64,000 nucleotides of DNA from Moraxellaceae bacterium AER2_44_116 (GTDB lineage Bacteria; Pseudomonadota; Gammaproteobacteria; Pseudomonadales; Moraxellaceae), in the NCBI GenBank assembly GCA_006546595.1, contig VIAD01000002.1, forward strand, positions 124,001-188,000. The letters are read 5' to 3'. This document shows, one piece after another, positions 17,401 to 25,632 of this stretch (the stretch's first letter is position 1; every line of letters begins with the position of its first letter). The notes below the pieces were generated by a model that worked only from the letters and a program-made list of their open reading frames with translations, was not told the origin of the DNA and searched no databases. The position numbers and the translations under genes were made by a program.

Positions 17401-17769
17401 ATGACCTGTCATTATGTGATTTCTGTGCTTGCCGAAGAGCAAGATAAAGCCTTAGTCAAATCGCTATTGGCGGCCTTTGGGGATCGTGGCGATAATAAGT
17501 GGACTTACCAAGATACGACGGCGAATACAGATGTCATTATTGTTGATTTTGAATCACACGCCCAAAAATTACCGTTGCCTGATGCCAAAGCAGGGCATGT
17601 TGTGGTGGCTTATACATCAAAAATGTCTGCGAACTCACCAACGCCGTTTATGCTACCAAAGCCACTGCGCGGACGCGATTTTGTGAAGTTGCTTGAGCGT
17701 TTAGAAGACGTATTAAAAGCCGACGATGAAGACGAATTTGCAAAAACACATCGACGGATTGTGTTTTAA
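17401..17769 (+). CDS. Pseudoreceiver-like protein, tandem paralogue 3 (divergent)
   Basis: A 122-residue, more diverged member: DVIIVDFE places Asp at position 49, VVAYTSK a Thr at 72, and LPKPLRGRDFVKLL a Lys at 87, in exact register with paralogues 1 and 2. The ATG at 17401 is preferred over the in-frame ATG at 17392 because AGGA (17389-17392) is correctly spaced for it and alignment begins there. Its 205-bp upstream gap shares CTCTCACTTT with the gene 2 leader but lacks the hairpin II, and has another hairpin GGCTTT/AAAGCC at 17308-17323. The tail differs (ending RRIVF). Confidence 0.7.
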   Translation: MTCHYVISVLAEEQDKALVKSLLAAFGDRGDNKWTYQDTTANTDVIIVDFESHAQKLPLPDAKAGHVVVAYTSKMSANSPTPFMLPKPLRGRDFVKLLERLEDVLKADDEDEFAKTHRRIVF

Positions 17770-17804
17770 GTTTGGTCTAAAAAAAGGTTGTGGATGTTAA
17801 TAAT

Positions 17805-17827
17805 AAAGCCCCCAAATAGGGGGCTTT
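17805..17827. terminator. Terminator between pseudoreceiver gene 3 and nhaD
   Basis: AAAGCCCCC / GGGGGCTTT with a 5-base loop is a strong 9-bp stem. It lies between converging genes. On the plus strand T-rich sequence follows 5 bases later, and it may serve both strands. Confidence 0.85.
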
Positions 17828-17834
17828 ACTGTTT

Positions 17835-19241
17835 TTAGTTGCCTATCCCTGTGAACAGAACGGCATTTAACCAAAAGTGACACGCAATACTCAGCGCGTA
17901 ACCTAAGGCAATTGCCCATGTCCAGCGCAAGTGGCTGAAAAAGGTATAGTAGCCTTTGGCTTGCCCCATCATGGCTACCCCTGCGGCCGATCCGACGGAC
18001 AATAAGCTACCGCCTACCCCTGCGGTCAGTGTAATTAACAGCCATTGACCTGTATCCATACTCGGATTCATTTGTAATACCGCCACCATAATCGGAATAT
18101 TATCAACAACAGCGGAGAGCATCCCAATTAAAATATTGGCTGTGCTTGCGCCTAAATCGGTGTACAGCAAGTTGGAGGCTAATTCTAAATAACCCACAAA
18201 ACCCAAGCCTCCAACGCACATAATCACACCAAAGAAAAACAACAAAGTGTCCCATTCTGCTTGGGCAACAAACTTAAAGCTATCAAAGGCGGAAATATCA
18301 CCGATTTGCCCATAGGCCGCTTTGTCATTTATTTGTTTATGGTGGGTTTTTGTCAGGTAGTAGCCGTAAAACTTGAGCAACGCTAAGCCTGTCGCCATGC
18401 CTAAAAACGGTGGTAAATGTAAAAAGCTATGGAAAGAAACCGCTAAAACAATGGTACAGATAAATAAACCTAACACGACCCATGCGCCGCGTTTGAGTGG
18501 TGATTGTTCTTTTGTCGTCGGGGGCGTTTCAGTGCTAATGGCCAAAGACATACAGAAAGCTGGGACAATAAAATTCACTAAACTGGGTAGGAATAAAGCA
18601 AAAAAAGTCCAAAATTCGACGAGACCCTTTTGCCAGACCATTAGCGTAGTAATGTCACCAAAAGGGCTAAAAGCACCGCCCGCATTAGCCGCAACGACAA
18701 TATTAATAGCACCTAAGCTAATAAATTTGGGGTTGTCTTTGCCTACAGCAAGGAGTACCGCACATAACACTAACGCAGTGGTTAAATTATCTAAGACAGG
18801 CGATAAAAAGAACGCACAAAATCCCGTGAGCCAAAATAAGGCGCGGTAATTAAAGCCTTTGCCAATGAGCCAAACGCGTAACGCATCAAAAATGCCACGT
18901 TCCGTAATGGCGTTGACATAGGTCATGGCGACTAACAAAAATAATAACAATTCCGCATATTCTAATAAATAATGTTTGACTGCTTCTTCAACAAGGTGCG
19001 CTTCGCCTGTCCAGCTCAGCGCAATAACAATCCAAATTAATCCAGCTGCCAACATCACAGGCAGCGATTTTTTGATATGAGTGACTTCCTCTAGAATCAC
19101 GCACACGTAAGCTGCAATAAATAATAATAAAACAGTGATACCCGCAGGATGATGACTGAGAGACGTACTGGTTTCAGCGGCAAAGCTGGGAGAACTAAGG
19201 GTGAGCAGACCGCCTAAAAGCAGTGGCAGATATTTGGACAT
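17835..19241 (-). CDS. nhaD: NhaD-type Na+/H+ antiporter
   Basis: A 468-residue inner-membrane protein with an N-terminal signal-like segment and about 12 hydrophobic helices. The conserved family stretches SPVLDNLTTALVL and ANAGGAFSPFGDITTLMVWQ are present, together with VVDNIPIMVAVLQM. NhaD antiporters expel sodium in exchange for protons and are common in marine and haloalkaliphilic bacteria. The ATG at 19241 has GGAG five bases upstream; a GTG two codons earlier is in frame but would overlap that site. No partner subunit is adjacent. Confidence 0.93.
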   Translation of the reverse strand: MSKYLPLLLGGLLTLSSPSFAAETSTSLSHHPAGITVLLLFIAAYVCVILEEVTHIKKSLPVMLAAGLIWIVIALSWTGEAHLVEEAVKHYLLEYAELLLFLLVAMTYVNAITERGIFDALRVWLIGKGFNYRALFWLTGFCAFFLSPVLDNLTTALVLCAVLLAVGKDNPKFISLGAINIVVAANAGGAFSPFGDITTLMVWQKGLVEFWTFFALFLPSLVNFIVPAFCMSLAISTETPPTTKEQSPLKRGAWVVLGLFICTIVLAVSFHSFLHLPPFLGMATGLALLKFYGYYLTKTHHKQINDKAAYGQIGDISAFDSFKFVAQAEWDTLLFFFGVIMCVGGLGFVGYLELASNLLYTDLGASTANILIGMLSAVVDNIPIMVAVLQMNPSMDTGQWLLITLTAGVGGSLLSVGSAAGVAMMGQAKGYYTFFSHLRWTWAIALGYALSIACHFWLNAVLFTGIGN

Positions 19242-19264
19242 ATACACTCCGTGTCAACGTGTGA

Positions 19265-19322
19265 TGTAGGGGCGGATTTATTCGCCCAGCATCAAGAAGG
19301 GCGGAAACATCCGCCCTTACAG
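19265..19322. repeat. Family A palindromic repeat
   Basis: TGTAGGGGCGGATTTATTCGCCC and GGGCGGAAACATCCGCCCTTACA are paired halves. It fills the space between the start of nhaD and the stop codon of the Lys-tailed protein gene, ending 5 bases from the latter. Confidence 0.85.
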
Positions 19323-19327
19323 GATTA

Positions 19328-19840
19328 TTATTTTTTGGTCGTGCTTTTTTTGGCTGGTGCTTTTTTCTTGGTAGTTTTAGTTGTTTTGGCTGCTTTTACA
19401 GGGGTTGCCACAGGGGTAGGCGTGGCAACGGGAGCGGCTTCAACCACAGGTGCGGCGGGCTGTCCCATGAGTTTGCTTTGTGCCGCACCACTTGCCCCTT
19501 TGACGAGGTCGCTTGCCAATTGACCCGCCACACCGCCACCCGCTTTCTGTGCGGCTTTTTGGGCAGCAATGTCAGTAGCAATAGCCCCCATCGGGTTAGT
19601 ATCGGCTGTGGGTGCAGCTTTTGCCATTTCAGCGGCTTGTTGTTGCACTTGTTGTTGAGCTTCTTGGCTGGTCGTAGTTTTGGTGTCGTTTAAAATTTCT
19701 TTACCGCTTTTACCTTCAATTGCGCCTGTGACCGCGCCCTGTACGCCTTTGTTAATGACACTTTGATAGTCAAAGGCATGAGCAGAAAACGACAAAGATA
19801 AAGAAATGAGCGTTGCTGGAATGAGTGTCAAACGTTTCAA
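19328..19840 (-). CDS. Exported Ala/Gln-rich protein with Lys-rich tail
   Basis: No known family is recognised. Read from a TTG at 19840, which has TGGAG seven bases upstream, the 170-residue product begins with a good signal peptide (KRLTLIPATLISLSLSFSAHA). A Gly-containing segment with VQGAVTGAIEGKSGKE follows, then a Gln/Ala-rich region and an Ala/Pro/Val linker. The last ~25 residues are dominated by Lys and Thr (KTTKTTKKKAPAKK). The same frame extends to an ATG at 19906, but that part is translated palindrome and is unlikely to be coding. The Lys tail resembles that of the OmpA-like protein at 11319. Confidence 0.65.
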   Translation of the reverse strand: MKRLTLIPATLISLSLSFSAHAFDYQSVINKGVQGAVTGAIEGKSGKEILNDTKTTTSQEAQQQVQQQAAEMAKAAPTADTNPMGAIATDIAAQKAAQKAGGGVAGQLASDLVKGASGAAQSKLMGQPAAPVVEAAPVATPTPVATPVKAAKTTKTTKKKAPAKKSTTKK

Positions 19841-19883
19841 AATAATGCTCCAAGTGATGAAAAAATTCGTAAAAGAGGCTTGG

Positions 19884-19952
19884 CTTCGACTCCGCTCAGC
19901 CACCATGACGTTACTCTGCCAACGCCGAAATGCTCCCTGAGCGGAGTCGAAG
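19884..19952. repeat. Family B palindrome
   Basis: CTTCGACTCCGCTCAG (19884-19899) and CTGAGCGGAGTCGAAG (19937-19952) are perfect inverted repeats separated by 37 bases, a longer loop than in the other copies. It lies upstream of the Lys-tailed protein gene and 27 bases from the hemW stop codon. Confidence 0.9.
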
Positions 19953-19979
19953 GGTAACCAAACGTTAATTGCCTATAAG

Positions 19980-21131
19980 TTAACGTAAAAAGAATGTTAG
20001 CACTTCGTTTAAGTAATTAAAGCCTAAATCGGTACAAGCAATGCGTTGATTATGCCGACTAATCCAGCCTTTTTGCTCGCATTCACGCAATTGCCCCTCA
20101 ATATGACTTAATGGCAAACCTGTACGCTCTGAAAAGTAAGTCTGTGGCACGCCATTTTTTAGCCGTAAGGCATTCATCATAAATTCAAACGTTAAGTCTT
20201 CGGTATTGATTTTTTCTAAGCCAATACGGGCTTGTTGATTAGGCGTGGCGGCTAAATAATCTTTCGGTAAACGAGTTTTACGATACCTAAAAATACCTTC
20301 GGGCGTGGTGATTTTTCCGTGTGCGCCTGCGCCAATCGCTAAATAATCGCCAAATTGCCAATAGTTGAGATTGTGTTGGCTCGGTTTATCGTGCGTGTAA
20401 GCCGAGACTTCGTATTGTAATAAGCCTGCTTGCGCGAGGCGTTGTTGTCCTGCTTCTTGAATCGCCCATAAGGTATCATCTTCGGGCAAAATCGGTGGTT
20501 GACGATAAAACTCCGTATTCGGTTCAATGGTTAATTGATACCACGACAAATGCGGCGGATTAAAACTTAATGCCGTTTCAATATCCAATAACGCATCTTC
20601 TAAAGACTGATTGGGTAAACCGTGCATCAGGTCGAGGTTGAAATTGGTAAATCCTGCGGCTTTGGCTAAAAGAATCGCTTTTTCGGCTTCGCTTTGGCCA
20701 TGAATACGGCCTAAGTTTTTCAGTTGTAGACCATTAAAACTTTGAATACCCAACGATAAACGATTAATCCCTGCCGCTAAATATCCTTCAAAGCTGCCAT
20801 GTTCGACTGTGGCTGGATTAGCTTCTAAGGTGATTTCACAGTCTTGAGTAAAAGTCAGGCGTTGTTTAAGACCAGTAAACAATTGTTGATAGGCTTCTGG
20901 CGAAAATAACGACGGTGTACCGCCACCAATAAAAACGCTACTAATGGCACGATTTTGCAGCCAGTTTAAGTCTTTGCTTAAATCAGCATCTAAGTCGGCT
21001 AAAAGTGCGGCAATGTACTCGGCTTCGGGTAAACTTTGCGGACTGGCGTGGGAGTTAAAATCGCAATAAGGACATTTGCGTACACACCAAGGCACATGAA
21101 TATATAAACTTAACGGTGGTAATGGGGACAT
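19980..21131 (-). CDS. hemW: Radical SAM heme chaperone HemW
   Basis: The 383-residue protein carries the radical-SAM cluster motif with Cys16, Cys20 and Cys23 (CVRKCPYC) and the family's FIGGGTPSLF. It also has the HNLNYW motif typical of HemW rather than of oxygen-independent coproporphyrinogen oxidase. HemW is thought to hand heme to respiratory enzymes. The start at 21131 fits the usual HemW N-terminus (LPPLSLYIHVPWC), although the upstream sequence lacks a good ribosome-binding site; the frame stays open to 21239. It diverges from the EVE gene with only 5 bp between the two start codons. Confidence 0.9.
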   Translation of the reverse strand: MSPLPPLSLYIHVPWCVRKCPYCDFNSHASPQSLPEAEYIAALLADLDADLSKDLNWLQNRAISSVFIGGGTPSLFSPEAYQQLFTGLKQRLTFTQDCEITLEANPATVEHGSFEGYLAAGINRLSLGIQSFNGLQLKNLGRIHGQSEAEKAILLAKAAGFTNFNLDLMHGLPNQSLEDALLDIETALSFNPPHLSWYQLTIEPNTEFYRQPPILPEDDTLWAIQEAGQQRLAQAGLLQYEVSAYTHDKPSQHNLNYWQFGDYLAIGAGAHGKITTPEGIFRYRKTRLPKDYLAATPNQQARIGLEKINTEDLTFEFMMNALRLKNGVPQTYFSERTGLPLSHIEGQLRECEQKGWISRHNQRIACTDLGFNYLNEVLTFFLR

Positions 21132-21136
21132 AAAAA

Positions 21137-21598
21137 ATGGCTTATTGGTTGATGAAGTCAGAACCGAGCGTCTTTGGTATTGACCATCTGGCACAGCGGC
21201 AAGTGGCGTTGTGGGATGGTGTGCGTAATTATCAGGCACGTAATTTTTTACGGCAAATGCAAATTGGCGATCAGGCCTTTTTTTATCATTCTAATTGTTG
21301 CCCTGCGGGTATTGTGGGTTTGATGACCATTGCCCGTGGCGGTTATGCCGATCCAACGCAATTTGACCCCGAACATAAATACTACGACCCTAAATCCACA
21401 TTGGATAATCCACGTTGGACGGGCGTAGATGTTGAGTTTGTCGAAAAATTTAACGACACCTTATCACTCAAGACCTTAAAAACTTTGCCCGAATTGGCGG
21501 AGTTGGCGTTGGTGCGTCAAGGTAATCGCTTATCGCTAATGCCTGTTTCTGAGCAGCAGTGGCAGGTTATTTTAGGCTTGTGTCAGCGTTCAATGTAG
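21137..21598 (+). CDS. EVE-domain protein
   Basis: The entire 153-residue protein is an EVE domain: MAYWLMKSEPS at the start, WDGVRNYQARNFLR, GDQAFFYHSN and the DPKSTLDNPRW region are characteristic. EVE domains share the PUA-like fold and bind modified bases; stand-alone bacterial members have no settled role, and some act in RNA or modified-DNA recognition. GGGGA precedes the ATG. The start region overlaps the leader of hemW on the opposite strand. Confidence 0.93.
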   Translation: MAYWLMKSEPSVFGIDHLAQRQVALWDGVRNYQARNFLRQMQIGDQAFFYHSNCCPAGIVGLMTIARGGYADPTQFDPEHKYYDPKSTLDNPRWTGVDVEFVEKFNDTLSLKTLKTLPELAELALVRQGNRLSLMPVSEQQWQVILGLCQRSM

Positions 21599-21623
21599 GT
21601 TGTTGAGGTTTGATTAGTTTTCC

Positions 21624-21672
21624 CTTCGACTCCGCTCAGGGAGCATTTTACGCTGGCTGAGCGGAGTCGAAG
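21624..21672. repeat. Family B palindrome
   Basis: Perfect 16-bp arms at 21624-21639 and 21657-21672 with a 17-base loop nearly identical to that at 10145. Located between the convergent EVE gene and rdgB. Confidence 0.9.
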
Positions 21673-21692
21673 CCTCTTTTAAGGTGAAAACC

Positions 21693-22292
21693 TTAACAAA
21701 TCTTAGCTAACGCTTGCTTTAGTTGCGCCATCGCTTGCCCCCGATGGCTGATTTGGTTTTTCAAACTCGGTTCTAATTCGGCACTGCTGCAATTGCGTTC
21801 AGGCAACCAAAATAACGGGTCATAACCAAAGCCATTATCCCCTTGTTTGGCGGGTAAAATTTCACCGTGCCAAATACCTTGGCAAATAATCGGCAATGGG
21901 TCGTTGGTGTGACGTAAAAAAACTAAAACACAGACAAACTGCGCTTTGATGGGCTGTTCACCACGAAACGGTAATAAATCATTAAGTAGTTTTTCGTTGT
22001 TGGTGCTATCTTTTGCGCCTGCACCTGCATAACGGGCAGAATAAATACCTGGCTCGCCATTCATGACATCGACACATAAGCCTGAGTCATCGGCTAAGGC
22101 AGGTAAACCCGAAATTGCAGCAGCATGACGCGCTTTAATTAGTGCGTTTTCGACAAAGGTTAAACCTGTTTCGTCGGCATCACTAATGCCCAAGGATTTT
22201 TGCGTTATCAGCTCAATCGGCAAGTCTTGGAGTAGGGTTTGCAGTTCGTGAAGCTTGCCTTGATTACCTGTCGCAATAACGAGTTTTTGCAT
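21693..22292 (-). CDS. rdgB: RdgB/HAM1 non-canonical purine NTP pyrophosphatase
   Basis: A 199-residue cytoplasmic house-cleaning enzyme that hydrolyses dITP, ITP and XTP to the monophosphates and so keeps deaminated purines out of DNA and RNA. Family signatures include the N-terminal VIATGNQGKLHEL, ALADDSGLCVD with the catalytic Asp pair, GIYSARYAG, and the C-terminal GDNGFGYDPLFW and SHRGQAM. It lies beside hemW, a common arrangement in proteobacteria, although a family B palindrome and the EVE gene separate them here. Confidence 0.96.
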   Translation of the reverse strand: MQKLVIATGNQGKLHELQTLLQDLPIELITQKSLGISDADETGLTFVENALIKARHAAAISGLPALADDSGLCVDVMNGEPGIYSARYAGAGAKDSTNNEKLLNDLLPFRGEQPIKAQFVCVLVFLRHTNDPLPIICQGIWHGEILPAKQGDNGFGYDPLFWLPERNCSSAELEPSLKNQISHRGQAMAQLKQALAKIC

Positions 22293-22330
22293 AGAGAGTC
22301 CGTAGCCTGTCAGTAGCCGTTATAATATCT

Positions 22331-22428
22331 AGACTGACGCATTTCATCGAAATTAGCGCGTTTTGCTCATTAAAAATCGTTTAAGACGATAGTTTAATGA
22401 GCAAATAAGCGATAACCGCGTAAGTCCT
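22331..22428. mobile_element. MITE-like element, copy 1
   Basis: Ends GACTGACGC (22332-22340) and GCGTAAGTC (22418-22426) are inverted with one mismatch. Inside, TTTGCTCATTAAA faces TTTAATGAGCAAA, a perfect 13-bp inverted repeat around a short centre. Both ends and the flanking ATTTCAYCGAAATTAGCGCG recur at 50966-51064. There is no coding capacity. It lies in the 200-bp gap before the metallophosphoesterase gene. Confidence 0.75.
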
Positions 22429-22492
22429 AAAGAACTCGAATAGTAGCAGATTCAGCCCTTCACAGGCTGAGACAAACAGGATAATTGACGCG

Positions 22493-23482
22493 ATGATGAC
22501 CCGTTTACCCATTTATCTATTGTGCATTGTGCTGATCTTAGCGGTGGTATTAGCAGGATTAGGCTGGCAAGAAGCGCATGATGCGTGGCCGACCAATGAG
22601 GGTAAAACCTTAATCAAATCGGTGTTGTATTACGAAAGCTGGCTCATGCCTTTCTTATTGCCCTTAGTGGTGATGGGGTTTAAACGTCAGTACGTTTCTT
22701 TAGGCATGACGGTGTTTTCTGTCATCGCTTTGATATTGGGCATTTATGCGCGCTTTGTTGAGCCTAATCTATTGCTCGTTAAGCATACGTCAATCAAAAC
22801 AGGCTACACAGTAAAGTTAGCGTTAATTAGCGATATGCACTATGGCTTGTATTCCACGCAGCAACAAATGCAGCGTTTAGTCGATAAGCTGAATAGCTTG
22901 GATGTTGATGCGGTTGTCGTGGCAGGCGATTGGACGTATGAGCCATCCCAACAGATCAGCTTAACCGAACAATTAAAGCCATTTAGTCAGCTGAAACACC
23001 CCATCTATTCGGTGACGGGGAATCATGATGAGCAAACCCCCGGCCCACCGTTGGAGCGTGAGTTAAACGCAGCATTGATCGCGAATCATATTCATCCGAT
23101 TGAAGGGCGAAGTGTTCGTTTAGGTGGGGTGCGGTTGGTGGGTGTCGATTACCTGAAGCCTGTAGAGTCGGTGCATTTTTTGCTCTCGTTATCAGATAAT
23201 AAACCCTTGTTATTATTAACACATGATCCTGATACGCTGGACGAATTACCTCCCATTACACAACCGTTTGTGATGCTGGCAGGTCACACGCATGGCGGAC
23301 AAGTGAACTTACCGATTCTTAGCAAAAGAATGCTAATGGAGTTTACCCACGGGCATTATCAACGAGGTTTATATCCTTTAGCGCGGCAAAATCAAATTTT
23401 TGTCAGCAGTGGTATTGGCATGGTTGGTTTACCTTTGCGTTTTGCCATGCCACCAGTGATTGATGTGTTGGAAATGTATTAG
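22493..23482 (+). CDS. Membrane-anchored metallophosphoesterase
   Basis: The 329-residue protein has three hydrophobic segments in its first ~95 residues and then a calcineurin-like phosphoesterase domain. Metal-ligand motifs are intact: ISDMHYG (Asp114, His116), VVAGDW, TGNHDEQ, LTHDPD and AGHTHGGQ. The layout resembles the YkuE/YaeI-type phosphodiesterases, some of which act on UDP-diacylglucosamine or other phosphodiesters; the substrate here is not predictable. Two ATGs are adjacent at the start, with AGGAT upstream. It seems monocistronic and starts about 65 bp after a MITE-like element. Confidence 0.9.
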   Translation: MMTRLPIYLLCIVLILAVVLAGLGWQEAHDAWPTNEGKTLIKSVLYYESWLMPFLLPLVVMGFKRQYVSLGMTVFSVIALILGIYARFVEPNLLLVKHTSIKTGYTVKLALISDMHYGLYSTQQQMQRLVDKLNSLDVDAVVVAGDWTYEPSQQISLTEQLKPFSQLKHPIYSVTGNHDEQTPGPPLERELNAALIANHIHPIEGRSVRLGGVRLVGVDYLKPVESVHFLLSLSDNKPLLLLTHDPDTLDELPPITQPFVMLAGHTHGGQVNLPILSKRMLMEFTHGHYQRGLYPLARQNQIFVSSGIGMVGLPLRFAMPPVIDVLEMY

Positions 23483-23654
23483 CGGCGAGTTTGTGATGAG
23501 TTCTCATTGCGTACAGAACATTTCGACAAACATTCAGCCAATTGCTATCCTAAATCGGGAAATCATCGCTTTGTGGTGCGTAGCATATAAGTTTTTTAAC
23601 GATAGTCGCAATACGCATCAATCCTCTTGAAAGTCATCATCAAATGGGTTCATT

Positions 23655-23945
23655 ATGTCAAAAGCCTTTAGAGTGTTGAGTCTTATCGAAGGCTTATCAT
23701 TGGTTGTTTTATTGTTTATAGCCATGCCCGCCAAATATCACTTTGGCATTTCGGGGGTAGTGCCTATTGCAGGGATAACACATGGTAGCTTGTGGTTAAT
23801 TTATGTTGTTATGTCGCTCATAGTGAGCCATCAACAAAAATGGTCGGTTGGTTTTTGGTTGCTTACATTATTGGTTTCAGTCATGCCTTTTGCCTGTATT
23901 TGGCTTGAAAAGCGACTTCAACAACAAATCACAAGTCCAAATTAA
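23655..23945 (+). CDS. DUF3817 small membrane protein
   Basis: A 96-residue protein with three membrane segments matching the DUF3817 pattern: an N-terminal FRVLSLIEGLSLVVLLFIAMP, then GITHGSLWLIYVV, and a last helix around FACIWLEKRL. Members occur widely as small integral membrane proteins without known function. It is 32 bases upstream of ppk2 in the same direction and may share its transcript. Confidence 0.85.
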   Translation: MSKAFRVLSLIEGLSLVVLLFIAMPAKYHFGISGVVPIAGITHGSLWLIYVVMSLIVSHQQKWSVGFWLLTLLVSVMPFACIWLEKRLQQQITSPN

Positions 23946-23977
23946 GACTCATTCAAAATAAATGGGAGGGGATTTTA

Positions 23978-25051
23978 ATGCAAGAGAGACAATTAACAGC
24001 AGAAACGGTTGAAGATGTGAGCGTGGACAGTCGTCAAGAAGCAGAGTTTGATAAAATTGGAATCGCTATTCAGCATATTTTGCCGATAACACCGATTCGT
24101 GATGTGCAAGAAGTGGCAGATACGTTAGTACAAAGTTTGTCTGTGGATGAGCAACAAACCTTGCTGCGCGCACTTAAAAAACGTCAAGTTGATGATTTAA
24201 TAGATAAAGTTCCAGAACAGGATTTAGATCAGGTATTAAGTCCAGATTGGCGTGATGGCAGTTACCCTTATCAATTTAAAATGAAGCGTGCGAGTTACGA
24301 GCATCAAAAATATAAATTGCAAATAGAGTTACTGAAGTTTCAAGCATGGGTGAAAGAGACAGGGCAGCGGGTAGTGATTCTGTTTGAAGGACGTGATGCG
24401 GCAGGTAAAGGGGGCACGATCAAACGGTTTATTGAGCACTTAAACCCGCGTGGTGCACACATTGTGGCATTAGAAAAACCAAACGAGCAAGAACGGGGTC
24501 AATGGTATTTTCAGCGTTATACGCAACACTTACCAACCAGTGGTGAAATCGTGTTGTTTGACCGCTCGTGGTATAACCGTGCAGGGGTTGAGCGGGTGAT
24601 GGGCTTTTGTAGCGAACAAGAGTACGCTGAGTTTATGCGCCAGTGTCCTGAGTTTGAGCGAAACTTAGTGCGTAGCGGCATTCATTTAATGAAGTTTTGG
24701 TTTTCAGTCAGTCGTACAGAGCAACGACTGCGCTTTAAAGAAAGAGAAATTCACCCACTCAAACAATGGAAATTATCGCCGATTGATTTAGCTTCTTTGG
24801 ATAAATGGGAAGATTATACTACTGCCAAAGAGTCAATGTTTTATCATACCGATACGACAGATTCACCTTGGTACGTCATAAAATCCAACTGTAAGAAACG
24901 CGCCCGCTTAAACGCGATGCGTTATGTATTGAATCGGTTTGATTATCCTAACAAAGACGAAAACAATATTGGCGCAGTGGATCGGTTGATTGTGAGTCGT
25001 GCGAACTCAGTTTTGCCACCAAAGCATGTTGCAACAATTGATCGTGAATAA
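23978..25051 (+). CDS. ppk2: Polyphosphate kinase 2 family protein
   Basis: PPK2 enzymes transfer phosphate between polyphosphate and nucleotides. The 357-residue protein has a kinase core from about residue 85 with the Walker A motif EGRDAAGKGG, the lid KPNEQERGQWYFQRY, and the Walker B and downstream block LFDRSWYNRAGVERVMGF. It is longer than minimal one-domain PPK2 proteins because of an acidic, coiled N-terminal ~85 residues. The subclass and preferred nucleotide are not certain, although the sequence around the lid looks like class I. A very strong ribosome-binding site (GGGAGGGG) precedes the ATG. Confidence 0.93.
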   Translation: MQERQLTAETVEDVSVDSRQEAEFDKIGIAIQHILPITPIRDVQEVADTLVQSLSVDEQQTLLRALKKRQVDDLIDKVPEQDLDQVLSPDWRDGSYPYQFKMKRASYEHQKYKLQIELLKFQAWVKETGQRVVILFEGRDAAGKGGTIKRFIEHLNPRGAHIVALEKPNEQERGQWYFQRYTQHLPTSGEIVLFDRSWYNRAGVERVMGFCSEQEYAEFMRQCPEFERNLVRSGIHLMKFWFSVSRTEQRLRFKEREIHPLKQWKLSPIDLASLDKWEDYTTAKESMFYHTDTTDSPWYVIKSNCKKRARLNAMRYVLNRFDYPNKDENNIGAVDRLIVSRANSVLPPKHVATIDRE

Positions 25052-25054
25052 AGC

Positions 25055-25096
25055 GTCATTTGCAGGAGGGTAGAGCATTGCCTACCCTCCTATGAC
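25055..25096. terminator. Hairpin between convergent ppk2 and DUF1566 gene
   Basis: AGGAGGGTAG (25064-25073) pairs perfectly with CTACCCTCCT (25082-25091), and GTCAT/ATGAC extends the stem after a small internal loop. No T run follows on either strand, so it may stabilise 3' ends or block readthrough. Confidence 0.65.
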
Positions 25097-25131
25097 AGTT
25101 AGCGGGATGATGTGGTTTAATTTCTAAGCCC

Positions 25132-25632
25132 TCATTTTTTTTGGCGGCGAACCAAACGCACAGAGTAGCGGTCATTCTTACTATCATAATAGCCATTGCC
25201 ATAACTGAAATAGACATTCCAAGCATGACTATTGTTGTTTTTAGCCGAGGTGGAAGACCAAAATCCTGTGCTTGGTGTGTTAGGGAAGATGGTGGCATTA
25301 ATAGAGGGATTATTACAGCTACGCTCCAATAGGCTGCGTAGTTCGTGTGCATCGGGTAAAGACCAGCCGCCTGTTGATATTTTAGCGGCTTCTATTGCCT
25401 GCTGCCATGCATAGTGAGTGGCTGTGCCAGTACATGAACCGCCATCCCAAACTTGGCCGAGGCTACAACGCTGCCAAATGAGTTTGGTTTTTTTGTCGAG
25501 TATTTCTGCGCCGTCATTTTGCAATTCATAACGGCTATCAGGTGCTATACGGCTAGTTTTAGGGCAGTTTTGAGCATGTGCGGCACTGCTGAAGGTGATA
25601 GCCGCTAGTATCCACATTGTATGGCGAATCAT
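25132..25632 (-). CDS. Exported DUF1566-domain protein
   Basis: A signal peptide (MIRHTMWILAAITFSSAAHA) is followed by 146 residues of the DUF1566/Lcl C-terminal-like type: LDKKTKLIWQRCSLG, WQQAIEAA, GGWSLPDAHELRSLLE, FWSSTSA and a C-terminal VRLVRRQKK. Six Cys in the mature part suggest disulfides in the periplasm or outside. The fold is C-type-lectin-like, and relatives are surface or secreted proteins with no agreed role. AAGGAT lies upstream of the ATG. It is alone in its transcription unit. Confidence 0.88.
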   Translation of the reverse strand: MIRHTMWILAAITFSSAAHAQNCPKTSRIAPDSRYELQNDGAEILDKKTKLIWQRCSLGQVWDGGSCTGTATHYAWQQAIEAAKISTGGWSLPDAHELRSLLERSCNNPSINATIFPNTPSTGFWSSTSAKNNNSHAWNVYFSYGNGYYDSKNDRYSVRLVRRQKK

